This document shows positions 23,891 to 31,664 of a stretch of DNA of 64,000 nucleotides, piece by piece. Below the pieces are notes generated by a model. It was not told the DNA's origin. It saw only the letters and a list, made by a program, of their open reading frames with translations, and did no database searches. Made by a program: the position numbers and the translations under genes. The stretch is from Actinopolyspora biskrensis (GTDB lineage: Bacteria; Actinomycetota; Actinomycetes; Mycobacteriales; Pseudonocardiaceae), in the NCBI RefSeq assembly GCF_013408175.1, contig NZ_JACBYW010000007.1, forward strand, positions 1-64,000. The letters are read 5' to 3'. Every line of letters starts with the position of its first letter. Position 1 is the stretch's first letter.

Positions 23891-24031
23891 TTAACCCTAA
23901 GTTTTCGCATGTTGAACCGTATGTCCTGGTGGATCTCCTCCGGCTTCCCCATGGATGGGCACGCTGCTCGGGTGAGCTTAACGCTGGGGCTGGACATATA
24001 AAGTGTGTATCGTTAATTTAACCTCAAGTTT
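23891..24031. promoter_or_regulatory. Divergent promoter region with direct repeats
   Basis: TTAACCCTAAGTTT (23891-23904) and TTAACCTCAAGTTT (24018-24031) match at 12 of 14 bases and sit near the two divergent starts of the polyol cluster. The second overlaps a GTTAATTTAAC dyad and lies 16 bp before the HAD start. The region is AT-rich against its surroundings. They are likely sites for a regulator encoded elsewhere. Confidence 0.55.
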
Positions 24032-24046
24032 GTGAAAGGACAGCGC

Positions 24047-24769
24047 ATGACGGTCAGCCAGGTAACCGAGCCGCGGTCGACGGGTCCGCTGCGAGCGGTC
24101 GTGTTCGACATGGACGGCGTGCTGGTGGAGAGCGAACACCTCTGGGAACGGATGTGGAGCCGCTACGCCGCCCGCCACGGACACGAGTGGAGCTCCGCGG
24201 ACACCTCGACGGTGCAAGGCATGAGCTCCCCGGAGTGGTCGGCCTACCTAGGCCGGGTGTGCGGGTCGCCGGAACCCGTCGCGGAGATCGAACGGGCGGT
24301 CGTCGACGACATGATCGCCGCGCTGGACGACGGTGAGATCCAGCTGCTCGAAGGGGCACGCGAGATGGTCACCGAGGTCAGCGCGGTGGCCCCGATCGCG
24401 CTGGCCTCCTCGGCGGCGCGGCGGCTCATAGACGCCGTGCTCGACCGCAGCGGACTCACGGACCGCTTCGTGGCGACCGTGTCCAGCGCCGAGGTCCCCA
24501 GGGGCAAACCCAGCCCCGACGTGTACGCCGAAGCGGCCGAACGACTCGGACACACCGGACCCGAGTGCGCGGCCGTCGAGGACTCCAGCAACGGTATCCG
24601 GGCGGCTCACGCGGCCGGGATGAGCGTGGTGGCGATCCCGAACTCCGAGTACCCGCCCAAGCCGGACGCCGTCGAGTCGGCCACCGTCGTGGCCGAGTCG
24701 CTGTCCCACGTCCGGCGCACCTTGCTGTCCATGTTGTCCGCCCCGGTGGTCGAAAGCGAAGGTGCCTGA
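24047..24769 (+). CDS. HAD-superfamily sugar-phosphatase (beta-phosphoglucomutase-like)
   Basis: 240 aa from ATG 24047 (GAAAGGA upstream). Complete HAD motifs: VVFDMDGVLVESEHLWE (D-x-D), ALASSAARRLIDAVL (motif II Ser), VPRGKPSPDVYAEAAERLG (Lys) and CAAVEDSSNGIRAAHAAGM (E-D). The cap type and spacing match phosphatases of hexitol/pentitol phosphates and beta-phosphoglucomutase. It opens the plus-strand arm of the polyol cluster, and its stop overlaps the kinase gene by one base (TGATG). It may clear dead-end sugar phosphates; this is inference. Confidence 0.85.
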   Translation: MTVSQVTEPRSTGPLRAVVFDMDGVLVESEHLWERMWSRYAARHGHEWSSADTSTVQGMSSPEWSAYLGRVCGSPEPVAEIERAVVDDMIAALDDGEIQLLEGAREMVTEVSAVAPIALASSAARRLIDAVLDRSGLTDRFVATVSSAEVPRGKPSPDVYAEAAERLGHTGPECAAVEDSSNGIRAAHAAGMSVVAIPNSEYPPKPDAVESATVVAESLSHVRRTLLSMLSAPVVESEGA

Positions 24770-26499
24770 TGACCGGACTGATCGACGGTGACTCCTTCAA
24801 GGAGTCCTGGCTGGAAGGGTTCGTCACCGCATACGGGAGATCCGTGGCCCGTGTGCCCGGAGCGTACGGAGTGGTGGGGCGGCACGCGCCCCGCCGGGGC
24901 AAGGTCTCGGTGGTCATCGGCGGCGGCTGCGGGCACTACCCGGCCTTCGCCGGGCTGGTCGGTCCCGGGCTGGCCGACGCGGCCGTGGTCGGCGACGTGT
25001 TCACCAGCCCCAGCGCGGAACAGGTCTACCGCACGGCGCGCGCGGCCGACGGCGGCGCGGGAGTGCTGTTCGGCTACGGCAACTACGCGGGCGACGTGAT
25101 GCACTTCGGGCTGGCCGCGCGCAGGCTGGCGGCCGAGGGGATCGACAGCAGGACCGTGCTGGTCACCGACGACATCGCCAGCGGCAGCGCCGACAACGCC
25201 GCCGAGCGGCGCGGCGTCGCCGGTGACTTCTTCGTGTTCAAGACGGCGGGTGCCGCGGCCGAGCGCGGCGACGACCTGGACGCGGTCGCGGCCGTGGCGA
25301 GCAGGACCAACGACCGCACCCGCACCTACGGGGCCGCCTTCGGCGGGTGCACCCTGCCCGGCAAGTCCGAGCCGCTGTTCACCGTCGACCCGGGCCGGGT
25401 GGAGCTGGGCCTGGGCATCCACGGCGAGCCCGGGGCGCGGGGAGCCGACGCCATGGGAGCCGAGGCGCTGGCGGCCGAGCTGGTGGACAAGCTCGTCGCC
25501 GAGCTGCCCGCCGGAACCGAACGGGTGGCCGTGCTGGTCAACGGCCTGGGCCGCACCAAGTACGAGGAGATGTTCGCCTGCTACCCGGCGATCGAACGGC
25601 GTCTGCGCGCCGCCGGGCTGCGCCCGCACCGGCCCGAGGTGGGCGAGTTCGTGACCTCGCTGGACATGGCGGGTCTCTCGCTGTCGCTGCTGGCGCTGGA
25701 CGACGAACTCGCGGAGCTCTACGACGCCGACTGCGACACCCCCGGTTTCCGCCCGCTCAACCCGCTGGCCACCGGAGAGGACACCGGGTCGGCGGGCGCC
25801 GCCGGGGCGCCGGGGACCGAACAGCAGCGGGAGAGCCGCGGCGGCGTGGTGCACACCCTGCTGGAAGCGGCGCTGGAACGCGTCTCGGCGGCCGAGGACG
25901 AGCTCGGACGGCTGGACTCCGTCGCCGGGGACGGTGACCACGGGCAGGGCATCGTGCGCGGGCTGCGCGCGGCCGTGCGGGCGGCCGACTCCACGGGCAG
26001 CCACCCGGACGACGCCCGCTCGGTCGGCGACGCGCTGCTGGCCGCGGGAACGGCACTGGCCGACGCGGCCGGAGGGGCCTCGGGAGCGCTCTACGGTGCG
26101 CTGCTGAGCCAGACCGGAGCCGGGCTGCGCGCACACCGGGGCCGGGTGGACACCGCGGCGCTGGCCGAGGCGGTGCGCGGGGCCTGCTCCGCCGTCGCCG
26201 AGCTGGGGGGAGCGAGCAGCGGGGACAAGACGCTGCTCGACGCGCTGGAACCCTTCCGCGACGCGCTGGTGGAACAGGCCGAGTCCGGAACGGCCCTGGC
26301 CGAGGCGCTGACCTCCTCGGCACGGGTGGCGAGCAAGGCGGCCGAGGGGACCGCCGAACTCACCTCGGCGCGCGGGCGCGCCTCCCGGCTCGGTGGCAGG
26401 GACCGGGGAACGCCCGACCCGGGGGCCACCTCGCTGGCGTTGCTGCTCGAAGCGGCCGCGGCCGCAGTGGCCGACGGCGCCTGCGAACGGGCCACCTGA
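24769..26499 (+). CDS. DhaK-DhaL fusion kinase (dihydroxyacetone/erythrulose kinase-like)
   Basis: 576 aa. DhaK half (1-335): VSVVIGGGCGHYPAFAGLVG, VVGDVFTSPSAEQVYRTARA, FGYGNYAGDVMHF, and H218 in LGLGIHGEPGARG, the histidine that forms a hemiaminal with the ketose. DhaL half (about 350-576): VAGDGDHGQGIVRGLRAA, GGASGALYGALLSQTG and ATSLALLLEAAAAAVADGA, which bind ATP-Mg. Such ATP-dependent fused kinases include D- and L-erythrulose kinases of mycobacterial tetritol pathways. With the RpiB isomerase next door, erythrulose phosphorylation is the most likely job. Confidence 0.87.
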   Translation: MTGLIDGDSFKESWLEGFVTAYGRSVARVPGAYGVVGRHAPRRGKVSVVIGGGCGHYPAFAGLVGPGLADAAVVGDVFTSPSAEQVYRTARAADGGAGVLFGYGNYAGDVMHFGLAARRLAAEGIDSRTVLVTDDIASGSADNAAERRGVAGDFFVFKTAGAAAERGDDLDAVAAVASRTNDRTRTYGAAFGGCTLPGKSEPLFTVDPGRVELGLGIHGEPGARGADAMGAEALAAELVDKLVAELPAGTERVAVLVNGLGRTKYEEMFACYPAIERRLRAAGLRPHRPEVGEFVTSLDMAGLSLSLLALDDELAELYDADCDTPGFRPLNPLATGEDTGSAGAAGAPGTEQQRESRGGVVHTLLEAALERVSAAEDELGRLDSVAGDGDHGQGIVRGLRAAVRAADSTGSHPDDARSVGDALLAAGTALADAAGGASGALYGALLSQTGAGLRAHRGRVDTAALAEAVRGACSAVAELGGASSGDKTLLDALEPFRDALVEQAESGTALAEALTSSARVASKAAEGTAELTSARGRASRLGGRDRGTPDPGATSLALLLEAAAAAVADGACERAT

Positions 26500-26567
26500 G
26501 CACTCGCGGGGCGGGAGCCGATGGGCGATCCGCTCTCGCGCACTCTCTCACGAAAGGGGAACCGAGG

Positions 26568-27029
26568 ATGACGGTCACCGTTGCGGTCGCGGCGGACAAC
26601 GCGGGCTTCGAACTCAAACAGCTGATCGCCGAACAGCTGGGATCCGACGAGCGGGTCGGCGAGGTGCTGGACTACGGCGTGCACGACGCCTCCGACGACC
26701 GCGCCTACCCCCGCCTCGGGCTGACGGCCTCCGAGGCCGTGGCGGGCGGGCAGGCCGAGCGCGCCGTGCTGATCTGCGGGACGGGGATCGGCATGTGCAT
26801 CTCGGCCAACAAGGTGGAGGGGGTGCGGGCCACAGTCGCGCACGACTCCTACTCGGTGGAGCGCTCGATCAAGTCGAACGATTGCCAGATACTGACCATG
26901 GGGTCCAGGGTTATAGGTCCCGAACTGGCCAAGCGCCTGGTCGACGAGTGGCTGGGCTACTCCTTCGACCCGGCCTCCGCGAGCGCGGAGAAGGTCGCCC
27001 AGATAACCCGCTACGAACACCAGCACTGA
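26568..27029 (+). CDS. RpiB/LacAB-family sugar-phosphate isomerase
   Basis: 153 aa from ATG 26568 (AAAGGGGAACCGAGG upstream). RpiB fold: TVAVAADNAGFELKQLIAEQ, VLDYGVHDASDDRAYPRLGL, then the anion-binding loop ICGTGIGMCISANKVEGVRA with the catalytic Cys, AHDSYSVERSIKSND and LTMGSRVIGPELAKRLVDEW. In mycobacterial threitol/erythritol pathways RpiB homologues isomerise erythrulose-4-phosphate to erythrose-4-phosphate. The position after a DhaK-type kinase suits that role better than ribose-5-phosphate isomerisation. Confidence 0.87.
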   Translation: MTVTVAVAADNAGFELKQLIAEQLGSDERVGEVLDYGVHDASDDRAYPRLGLTASEAVAGGQAERAVLICGTGIGMCISANKVEGVRATVAHDSYSVERSIKSNDCQILTMGSRVIGPELAKRLVDEWLGYSFDPASASAEKVAQITRYEHQH

Positions 27030-27051
27030 ACAGAAGGTCGGCGGCTCGGTC

Positions 27052-27180
27052 TGCGTGGCGGGGCACTTGGCGGAACCTCAGTCGGCGCCCGGCTGCGGGT
27101 GTCCCGACATCGGGTAGCGACTACACAACGTCGGGACCGTCCTCGCCGGGCACTCGACTGAGAACCCGCGGCGGTACCGG
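27052..27180. repeat. Dispersed repeat A, copy 2
   Basis: Contains GGCGGAACCTCAGTCGG, GTCCCGACATCGGGTAGCGA, ACAACGTCGGGAC, GAACCCGCGGCGGTACCGG. It lies between the RpiB and dehydrogenase genes and splits the plus-strand arm of the polyol cluster in two. Confidence 0.75.
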
Positions 27181-27264
27181 TGGGCAGGGTGGTGGTGCCG
27201 TTCGGAATGCCGAGGCAGCCCGCCCCGTGAATCACAACAGACAAGCAGAACAGGGGAATCGATC

Positions 27265-28317
27265 GTGCGCGTTTTGGCTGCGGGTGACAACTTCGTCGGC
27301 CCCGACCTGCTCGAATCGGCACTGCGGTCCGAGTTGAAGGGGTCCGAGCTGGAGGACCCGGAGGTCGGCAAGCTCGAGCTGCCCTGGCCGGTGGAACCCT
27401 TCGGCCCGGTCGGCGGGGTCGAGGAGGCCAGCGGAAGCGAAGATCAGATGATCGAGGCCGTCGACGGGGCCACGGCCTGCGCCACGCAGATGGGCCCGTT
27501 CACCGAGCGGGTGTTCGCGGCCGCACCTCAGCTCGAGCTGGTGGCCGTGTGCAGGGGAGGCCCGATCAACGTCGACCTGGCAGCGGCCACCGAGGCCGGG
27601 GTCTCGGTCACCTACGCCCCGGGGCGCAACGCGGCCGCGGCCGCCGAGTACGCGGTCGGCATGACCCTCGCCGCGCTGCGCCGCATCCCCGATTCGGACT
27701 CCGAGCTCAAGAAGGGGAACTGGCGCGGGGACTTCTACGCCTACCCCGAGGCAGGCGTCGAGCTGGAGGGCGGCACGGTCGGGCTCGTCGGCTACGGGGC
27801 CATCGGCAGCCGGGTGGCGCGGGTGCTGCGCGCCTTCGGCGCCGAGGTGCTGGTCGCCGACCCCTACACCGAACCGGAGCGGCTCCGCGCCGACGGTGTC
27901 GAACCGGTGGAGCTGGAGAGCATGCTGCCGCGCTGCTCGGTGGTGAGCCTGCACGCCAGGCTCACCCCGGAGACCAGGAACCTGCTGGACGCGGAGAAGC
28001 TCGCCCTGCTGCCCGAAGGAGCCGTGCTGGTCAACACAGCCCGCGGCGGGCTGCTCGACTACACCCCGCTGCCGGGTCTGCTGCGCTCCGGGAAGCTGGG
28101 CGCGTTGGCGCTGGACGTCTACGACGTGGAACCGCCACCGGCCGACTGGCCGCTGCACGACGCCCCCAACGTCATCACCACCCCGCACCTGGCCGGGGCC
28201 ACGCGGCAGACCGCGCACCGCGCGGCCGAGATCGTGGCGGCCGAGGTCGGCCGCTTCGCACGGGGTGAGCCGCAGGCGCATCTCGCCAACCCCGACGTTC
28301 GAGGGACCCGGACATGA
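27265..28317 (+). CDS. D-2-hydroxyacid dehydrogenase family protein
   Basis: 350 aa from GTG 27265 (CAGGGGAAT upstream). Catalytic domain plus Rossmann insert: AVCRGGPINVDLAAATEAGV, GRNAAAAAEYAVGMTLAALR, GTVGLVGYGAIGSRVARVLR (NAD-binding GxGxxG), ADPYTEP (Asp for NAD), VNTARGGLLDYTPL (Arg), LDVYDVEPPP (Glu) and TPHLAGATRQT (His). All three catalytic residues are present. An N-terminal region of about 75 residues has an acidic insert. Its stop overlaps the next FGGY kinase (ATGA). It probably acts on a four- or five-carbon acid or keto-acid of the polyol pathway; the substrate is unknown. Confidence 0.85.
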   Translation: MRVLAAGDNFVGPDLLESALRSELKGSELEDPEVGKLELPWPVEPFGPVGGVEEASGSEDQMIEAVDGATACATQMGPFTERVFAAAPQLELVAVCRGGPINVDLAAATEAGVSVTYAPGRNAAAAAEYAVGMTLAALRRIPDSDSELKKGNWRGDFYAYPEAGVELEGGTVGLVGYGAIGSRVARVLRAFGAEVLVADPYTEPERLRADGVEPVELESMLPRCSVVSLHARLTPETRNLLDAEKLALLPEGAVLVNTARGGLLDYTPLPGLLRSGKLGALALDVYDVEPPPADWPLHDAPNVITTPHLAGATRQTAHRAAEIVAAEVGRFARGEPQAHLANPDVRGTRT

Positions 28318-29765
28318 TCACCGCTGTCGACATCGGAACTTCGCTCACCAAGGCCGCCGCCTTCGACGACGGTGGCCGGGTGCTGGCCGAGGCCAGCAGG
28401 CACTCCCACCTGGAGCACTACCCGGACGGGCGGGTCGAGCAGGACCTCGACGACGTCGTGTCCACGGTCGCCGCCGTGGTCCGCGAGGTGGTGGAGCGCA
28501 CCGGCACGCGTCCGCGCGCCGTCGCCCTCACCGGGCAGGGGGACGGGCTGTGGCTGCGGGACGCCCGGGGTAGGCCGGTTCGCAGCCCGATCTCGTGGAT
28601 GGACGGCCGTGCGGCGCCGGTCGTGCGGCAGTGGCAGCGCGACGGGGTCAGCAGGAGGGTCTACGAACGCACCGGCAACGGGCTCTTCCCGGGGGCCCAC
28701 GGGCCGCTGCTGGCCCACCTCGCCGATCACGAGCCGGAGTCGCTGCGCGCAGCCGATGTGGCGGGCTACTGCGTCGATTCCGTGCTGCACGTGCTGACCG
28801 GGGAGATCAGCGTCGACGCCTCGGACGCCTCGGTCCCGTTCCTGGACGCGGACACGCGCTGCTACGACGAGGAGGCGCTCGAGGCCTGCGGGCTGGCCGA
28901 GTACGAGCACCTGCTGCCGAAACCGGCCAGACCGCGTCAGATCTTCGAACTCGACGCCAACGGGGCCGAACTGCTCGGGCTGCCCGCCGGGACACCGGTC
29001 ACGGCCGGACCATTCGACCTGCCCGCCTGCGCGGTCGGGGGTGGGCTGAACGAGTTCGGCGACGGGCTGCTGACCGTGGGCACCACGCTGGCCTGCCAGG
29101 TGCTGACGGAGGTGGGCGACCGGCACCGGCAGGAGGAGCCCTCCGGGATGTGGCTGTGCACCCCCGAGGAGAACCAGCTGCTGCACGGCATGCCCGCCAT
29201 GGTGGGCACGGCCAGCCTGGACTGGGTGCTGGAACTGCTCGGGCTGGGCATCGACGATCTGGGCGCGCAGCTGGAGGCCAGTCCACCCGGGGCCAACGAC
29301 GTCTCGGCGCTGCCGTTCCTGGCGCCCGGCGGTGAGCGCTCCCCGTTCGTGGATCCCGGGGCCAGCGGTCAGCTGAGCGGGGTGCGGATCGGGACCACGC
29401 GCGCCGACGTGGTGCGGGCGGTCTGCGAGAGCGTCGCCTACGCCGCGCGGCACTGCTTCGAGGCGGCCGGTCTGGACGGCAGGCTGGTGGCCTGCGGTGG
29501 GGGGACGCGTTCGCACCCGTGGGCGCAGGTGTTCGCGGACGTGCTGGGGCAGCCGCTGCACCTGCCGGACGACCCGGGCATGGGAGCCAGGGGCGCGGCG
29601 GTCACGGCGGCACGGGCCCTGGGTGATCCGGTGGACTCGGGCGAGTGGACGCTCCCGACGCGGGAGGTGACCCCGAACCCGGAGGTGCGGCAGCGCTACG
29701 AGGACGGCTACCGTCGCTACCGCCAGACCCTGGCGAGCATGCGCGAGCTGTGGCGGACGGGCTGA
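28314..29765 (+). CDS. FGGY-family carbohydrate kinase (second)
   Basis: 483 aa, start ATG 28314 inside the preceding stop. FGGY motifs: ITAVDIGTSLTKAAAFDDGG, VALTGQGDGLWLRD, PISWMDGRAAPVVRQWQRD, GPFDLPACAVGGGLNEFGDG, LTVGTTLACQVLTE, LAPGGERSPFVDP and VACGGGTRSHPWAQVFADVL. It resembles xylulokinase/erythritol-kinase members and differs clearly from the kinase at 19261, so the two probably handle different substrates or steps. It closes the plus-strand arm of the cluster. Confidence 0.85.
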   Translation: MITAVDIGTSLTKAAAFDDGGRVLAEASRHSHLEHYPDGRVEQDLDDVVSTVAAVVREVVERTGTRPRAVALTGQGDGLWLRDARGRPVRSPISWMDGRAAPVVRQWQRDGVSRRVYERTGNGLFPGAHGPLLAHLADHEPESLRAADVAGYCVDSVLHVLTGEISVDASDASVPFLDADTRCYDEEALEACGLAEYEHLLPKPARPRQIFELDANGAELLGLPAGTPVTAGPFDLPACAVGGGLNEFGDGLLTVGTTLACQVLTEVGDRHRQEEPSGMWLCTPEENQLLHGMPAMVGTASLDWVLELLGLGIDDLGAQLEASPPGANDVSALPFLAPGGERSPFVDPGASGQLSGVRIGTTRADVVRAVCESVAYAARHCFEAAGLDGRLVACGGGTRSHPWAQVFADVLGQPLHLPDDPGMGARGAAVTAARALGDPVDSGEWTLPTREVTPNPEVRQRYEDGYRRYRQTLASMRELWRTG

Positions 29766-30323
29766 GCGAGGTTCCTCGGCGCGGTTCGCGTTGGACGACT
29801 GCCGAGAACGGGGACGTTTCGCGCGAAACTGTCGCTCTGGCACCGCTCCGGAAAGAACGCTTCGCGCGAAACGCCGGAACTCGGTGGTGCGGCGGTTCGG
29901 CTCGGTCGTGGGGCACGGTCGGCGCGGCCGTGGAGCCGTAGCGGCCCGCCGCGGTGAACGGGCTCGCGGCCGGAAGTGTCGGTATCCCTCGTCCGGGCAG
30001 GCCGCGAGCCCCCTCCGGCAGCGTGCTCCCGGGCGGCCCTGATCGCGGGTGCGTCCCGACGCTCTCCGCGTTCCCGGATCCACGCCCGGTGACGGGCCCT
30101 CGGAATTCTCGACAATTCTTCCTCCTCTTGGCCCGCTGTCTGTTTCGGGAATTGTTTGTCGGCGAATATTTTCTGTTTCTTTCGTGTTCGCCTTTCTGCT
30201 CCGGAAGCGTGCTTTCCTGTCGCCTCGAGGGCTGATTCCGCGTTCTTCCGTTGTGTTCTCGGTGCGTGTGCTGGCGTAATTGCCCACGCACCGCAGGAAC
30301 TCGCGGGAAAGGAGGTGAGCACG
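29766..30323. other. 558-bp region before the peptide gene
   Basis: No gene was seen apart from shadows. The left part holds the paired palindromes at 29816-29872. The stretch 30090-30290 is markedly AT-richer than the genome around it (TTCGGGAATTGTTTGTCGGC, GAATATTTTCTGTTTC) and should contain the promoter of the peptide gene. Confidence 0.5.
29816..29872. promoter_or_regulatory. Pair of parS-like palindromes, 43 bp apart (locus 1)
   Basis: GTTTCGCGCGAAAC (29816-29829) is a perfect palindrome. GCTTCGCGCGAAAC (29859-29872) has one change. Both resemble parS, GTTTCACGTGAAAC. The same pair with the same 43-bp spacing occurs at 42462-42518. Confidence 0.6.
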
Positions 30324-30410
30324 ATGCGCGTCATCACGATCCAGGCCGCTCCCGTGGTCCGCAGCGACCGGAAGAACAAGCCGTTCTTCTGGATATGGCA
30401 CCACTCCTGA
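30324..30410 (+). CDS. 28-aa peptide, candidate RiPP precursor
   Basis: ATG 30324 lies seven bases after AAAGGAGGT, a near-perfect ribosome site, and the frame stops with TGA at 30408-30410. The peptide begins MRVITIQAAP, has a basic middle (RSDRKNK) and ends in a strongly aromatic octamer FFWIWHHS with two Trp, two Phe and two His. A leader-plus-aromatic-core layout like this is seen in small cross-linked RiPPs. A hairpin follows, then a SagB-type dehydrogenase gene 93 bp away. It is too short for usual gene finders. That it is translated is very likely; that it is modified is inference. Confidence 0.72.
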   Translation: MRVITIQAAPVVRSDRKNKPFFWIWHHS

Positions 30411-30421
30411 TGACGGATGAA

Positions 30422-30457
30422 CGTCGCGGGGCGGATCGCTCGGTCCGCCCCGCGACG
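30422..30457 (+). terminator. Strong hairpin between peptide and SagB genes (attenuator-like)
   Basis: CGTCGCGGGGCGGA (30422-30435) pairs perfectly over 14 bp with TCCGCCCCGCGACG (30444-30457), with an eight-base loop. There is no U-run. Such stem-loops after a precursor gene give partial termination or mRNA protection, so that more precursor than enzyme is made. Confidence 0.7.
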
Positions 30458-30503
30458 AATGCCGATGACTCCGCGATCGATTCCGGAACCTCTTGGAGCA
30501 CGA

Positions 30504-31619
30504 ATGCGCCTGCGCCGTCGTCACGGACTGGTCTGCTACTGGTACGACGGGTCCTTCGTCGTCCACCCCTACCCGGGTGGTGACCCACTCGCCCTTCATC
30601 CGGCCGTGGCCGAGATCCTCTCCGCCTTCTCGGAGTGGACCGATCCCGCGGAAGCGGCCGAGAAGCTGAATCACCTTTCCCCGGGGACCGTGGAGCAGGC
30701 GGTGGGGGAATTACGCGGGGCCGGGCTGCTGCTGGCCGCCGACGCTCCCGAGGTGGCGGCCGACGAGCGGTTCGAGCGACAGTGGTCGACCTGGAGTCCG
30801 GAGGCCGCCTTCTTCCACTACGCCACCCAGGACGTCAAGTACCCCGAGACGGAGCACGAGGGGGAGTCCGCTGCGGGGCGGGAGTCGCAGGCCCCTTTCG
30901 TGCTGTTCACCAGTTATCCGCGGGCCGATCGGATCCTGTTGCCCCGACCGCTGTCCACGGAGCTGCGCGCCCCTTACGAGCAGGTGCTTCTCGCGCGGCA
31001 CACCTGCCGGGACTACACGCGGGACCCGGTTCCGCTGCCCGTGCTGAGCACGTTGCTGGCCACGGCGTTCGCCCCCGTGGACTTCATCGACTGCGGGCGG
31101 GGTGCGCTGTTCCGCCGCACGAGCCCCGCGGGCGGGGCGCGGCAGGAGCTGGACGCCTACGTGGCCGTCCGGAACGTGACCGGGGTCGAGCCGGGGGTGT
31201 ACCACTACAACCTGCGGGAGCACTCCCTGGAACTGCTCTCCGAGGGGTTCTCCTCCGCGGACGCGACCCGCTTCTGCGCGGACCAGGAGTGGGCGGGTGG
31301 CGCGGCCTTCCTGGTGGTGCTCGGTCTAGTGGTGGACCGGCTGCTCAGCAAGTACCCCACACCACGTTCCTACCGCGTGAGCCTGCTCAACGCGGGACAC
31401 CTCGGGCAGACCTTCGCGTTGACCGCCACCGCGCTGGGGCTCGGACCCGCGCAGACGGGCGCTTTCCACGACTCGCAGCTCGCCGAGCGGCTGGGGCTGG
31501 ACAACATCGGCAGGACCCCGCTCTACGTCCTCGCGGCGGGGCATCCGGCCGCCGAGCAGCCCGAGGCACCGCCTGCCGCCGGGCTGTCGACGTTCCGGGA
31601 GACGGCGTTGGAGGGGTGA
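30504..31619 (+). CDS. SagB-type FMN-dependent dehydrogenase (nitroreductase fold)
   Basis: 371 aa from ATG 30504 (TTGGAGCACGA upstream; the frame opens earlier at 30417 without a site). Residues 1-95 look like a small winged-helix/PqqD-type peptide-binding domain (HPAVAEILSAFSEWTDPAEA, AVGELRGAGLLLAADAP). The C-terminal part is the nitroreductase-like domain of SagB/ThcOx: LLARHTCRDYTRDPVPLPVL, VTGVEPGVYHYNLREHSLEL, YRVSLLNAGHLGQTFALTAT. SagB enzymes oxidise azolines to azoles in peptides, but no cyclodehydratase (YcaO) gene is present and the peptide has no Cys and only two Ser, so a different oxidation is likely. The upstream 28-aa peptide is the probable substrate. Confidence 0.82.
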   Translation: MRLRRRHGLVCYWYDGSFVVHPYPGGDPLALHPAVAEILSAFSEWTDPAEAAEKLNHLSPGTVEQAVGELRGAGLLLAADAPEVAADERFERQWSTWSPEAAFFHYATQDVKYPETEHEGESAAGRESQAPFVLFTSYPRADRILLPRPLSTELRAPYEQVLLARHTCRDYTRDPVPLPVLSTLLATAFAPVDFIDCGRGALFRRTSPAGGARQELDAYVAVRNVTGVEPGVYHYNLREHSLELLSEGFSSADATRFCADQEWAGGAAFLVVLGLVVDRLLSKYPTPRSYRVSLLNAGHLGQTFALTATALGLGPAQTGAFHDSQLAERLGLDNIGRTPLYVLAAGHPAAEQPEAPPAAGLSTFRETALEG

Positions 31620-31636
31620 CGATTTCCAGAGGGGTT

Positions 31637-31658
31637 CCCAGTTTTGCCTATAACTGGG
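31637..31658. repeat. 20-bp palindromic repeat, copy 3
   Basis: CCCAGTTTTGCCTATAACTG then GG, one mismatch in the arms. It lies between the convergent SagB and DoxX genes. Confidence 0.75.
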
Positions 31659-31664
31659 AGTTGT

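Noticed and set aside
28119-30674. 851-codon minus-strand frame
   Set aside because: Covers the second FGGY kinase and the intergenic region and shows no domain; a shadow frame.
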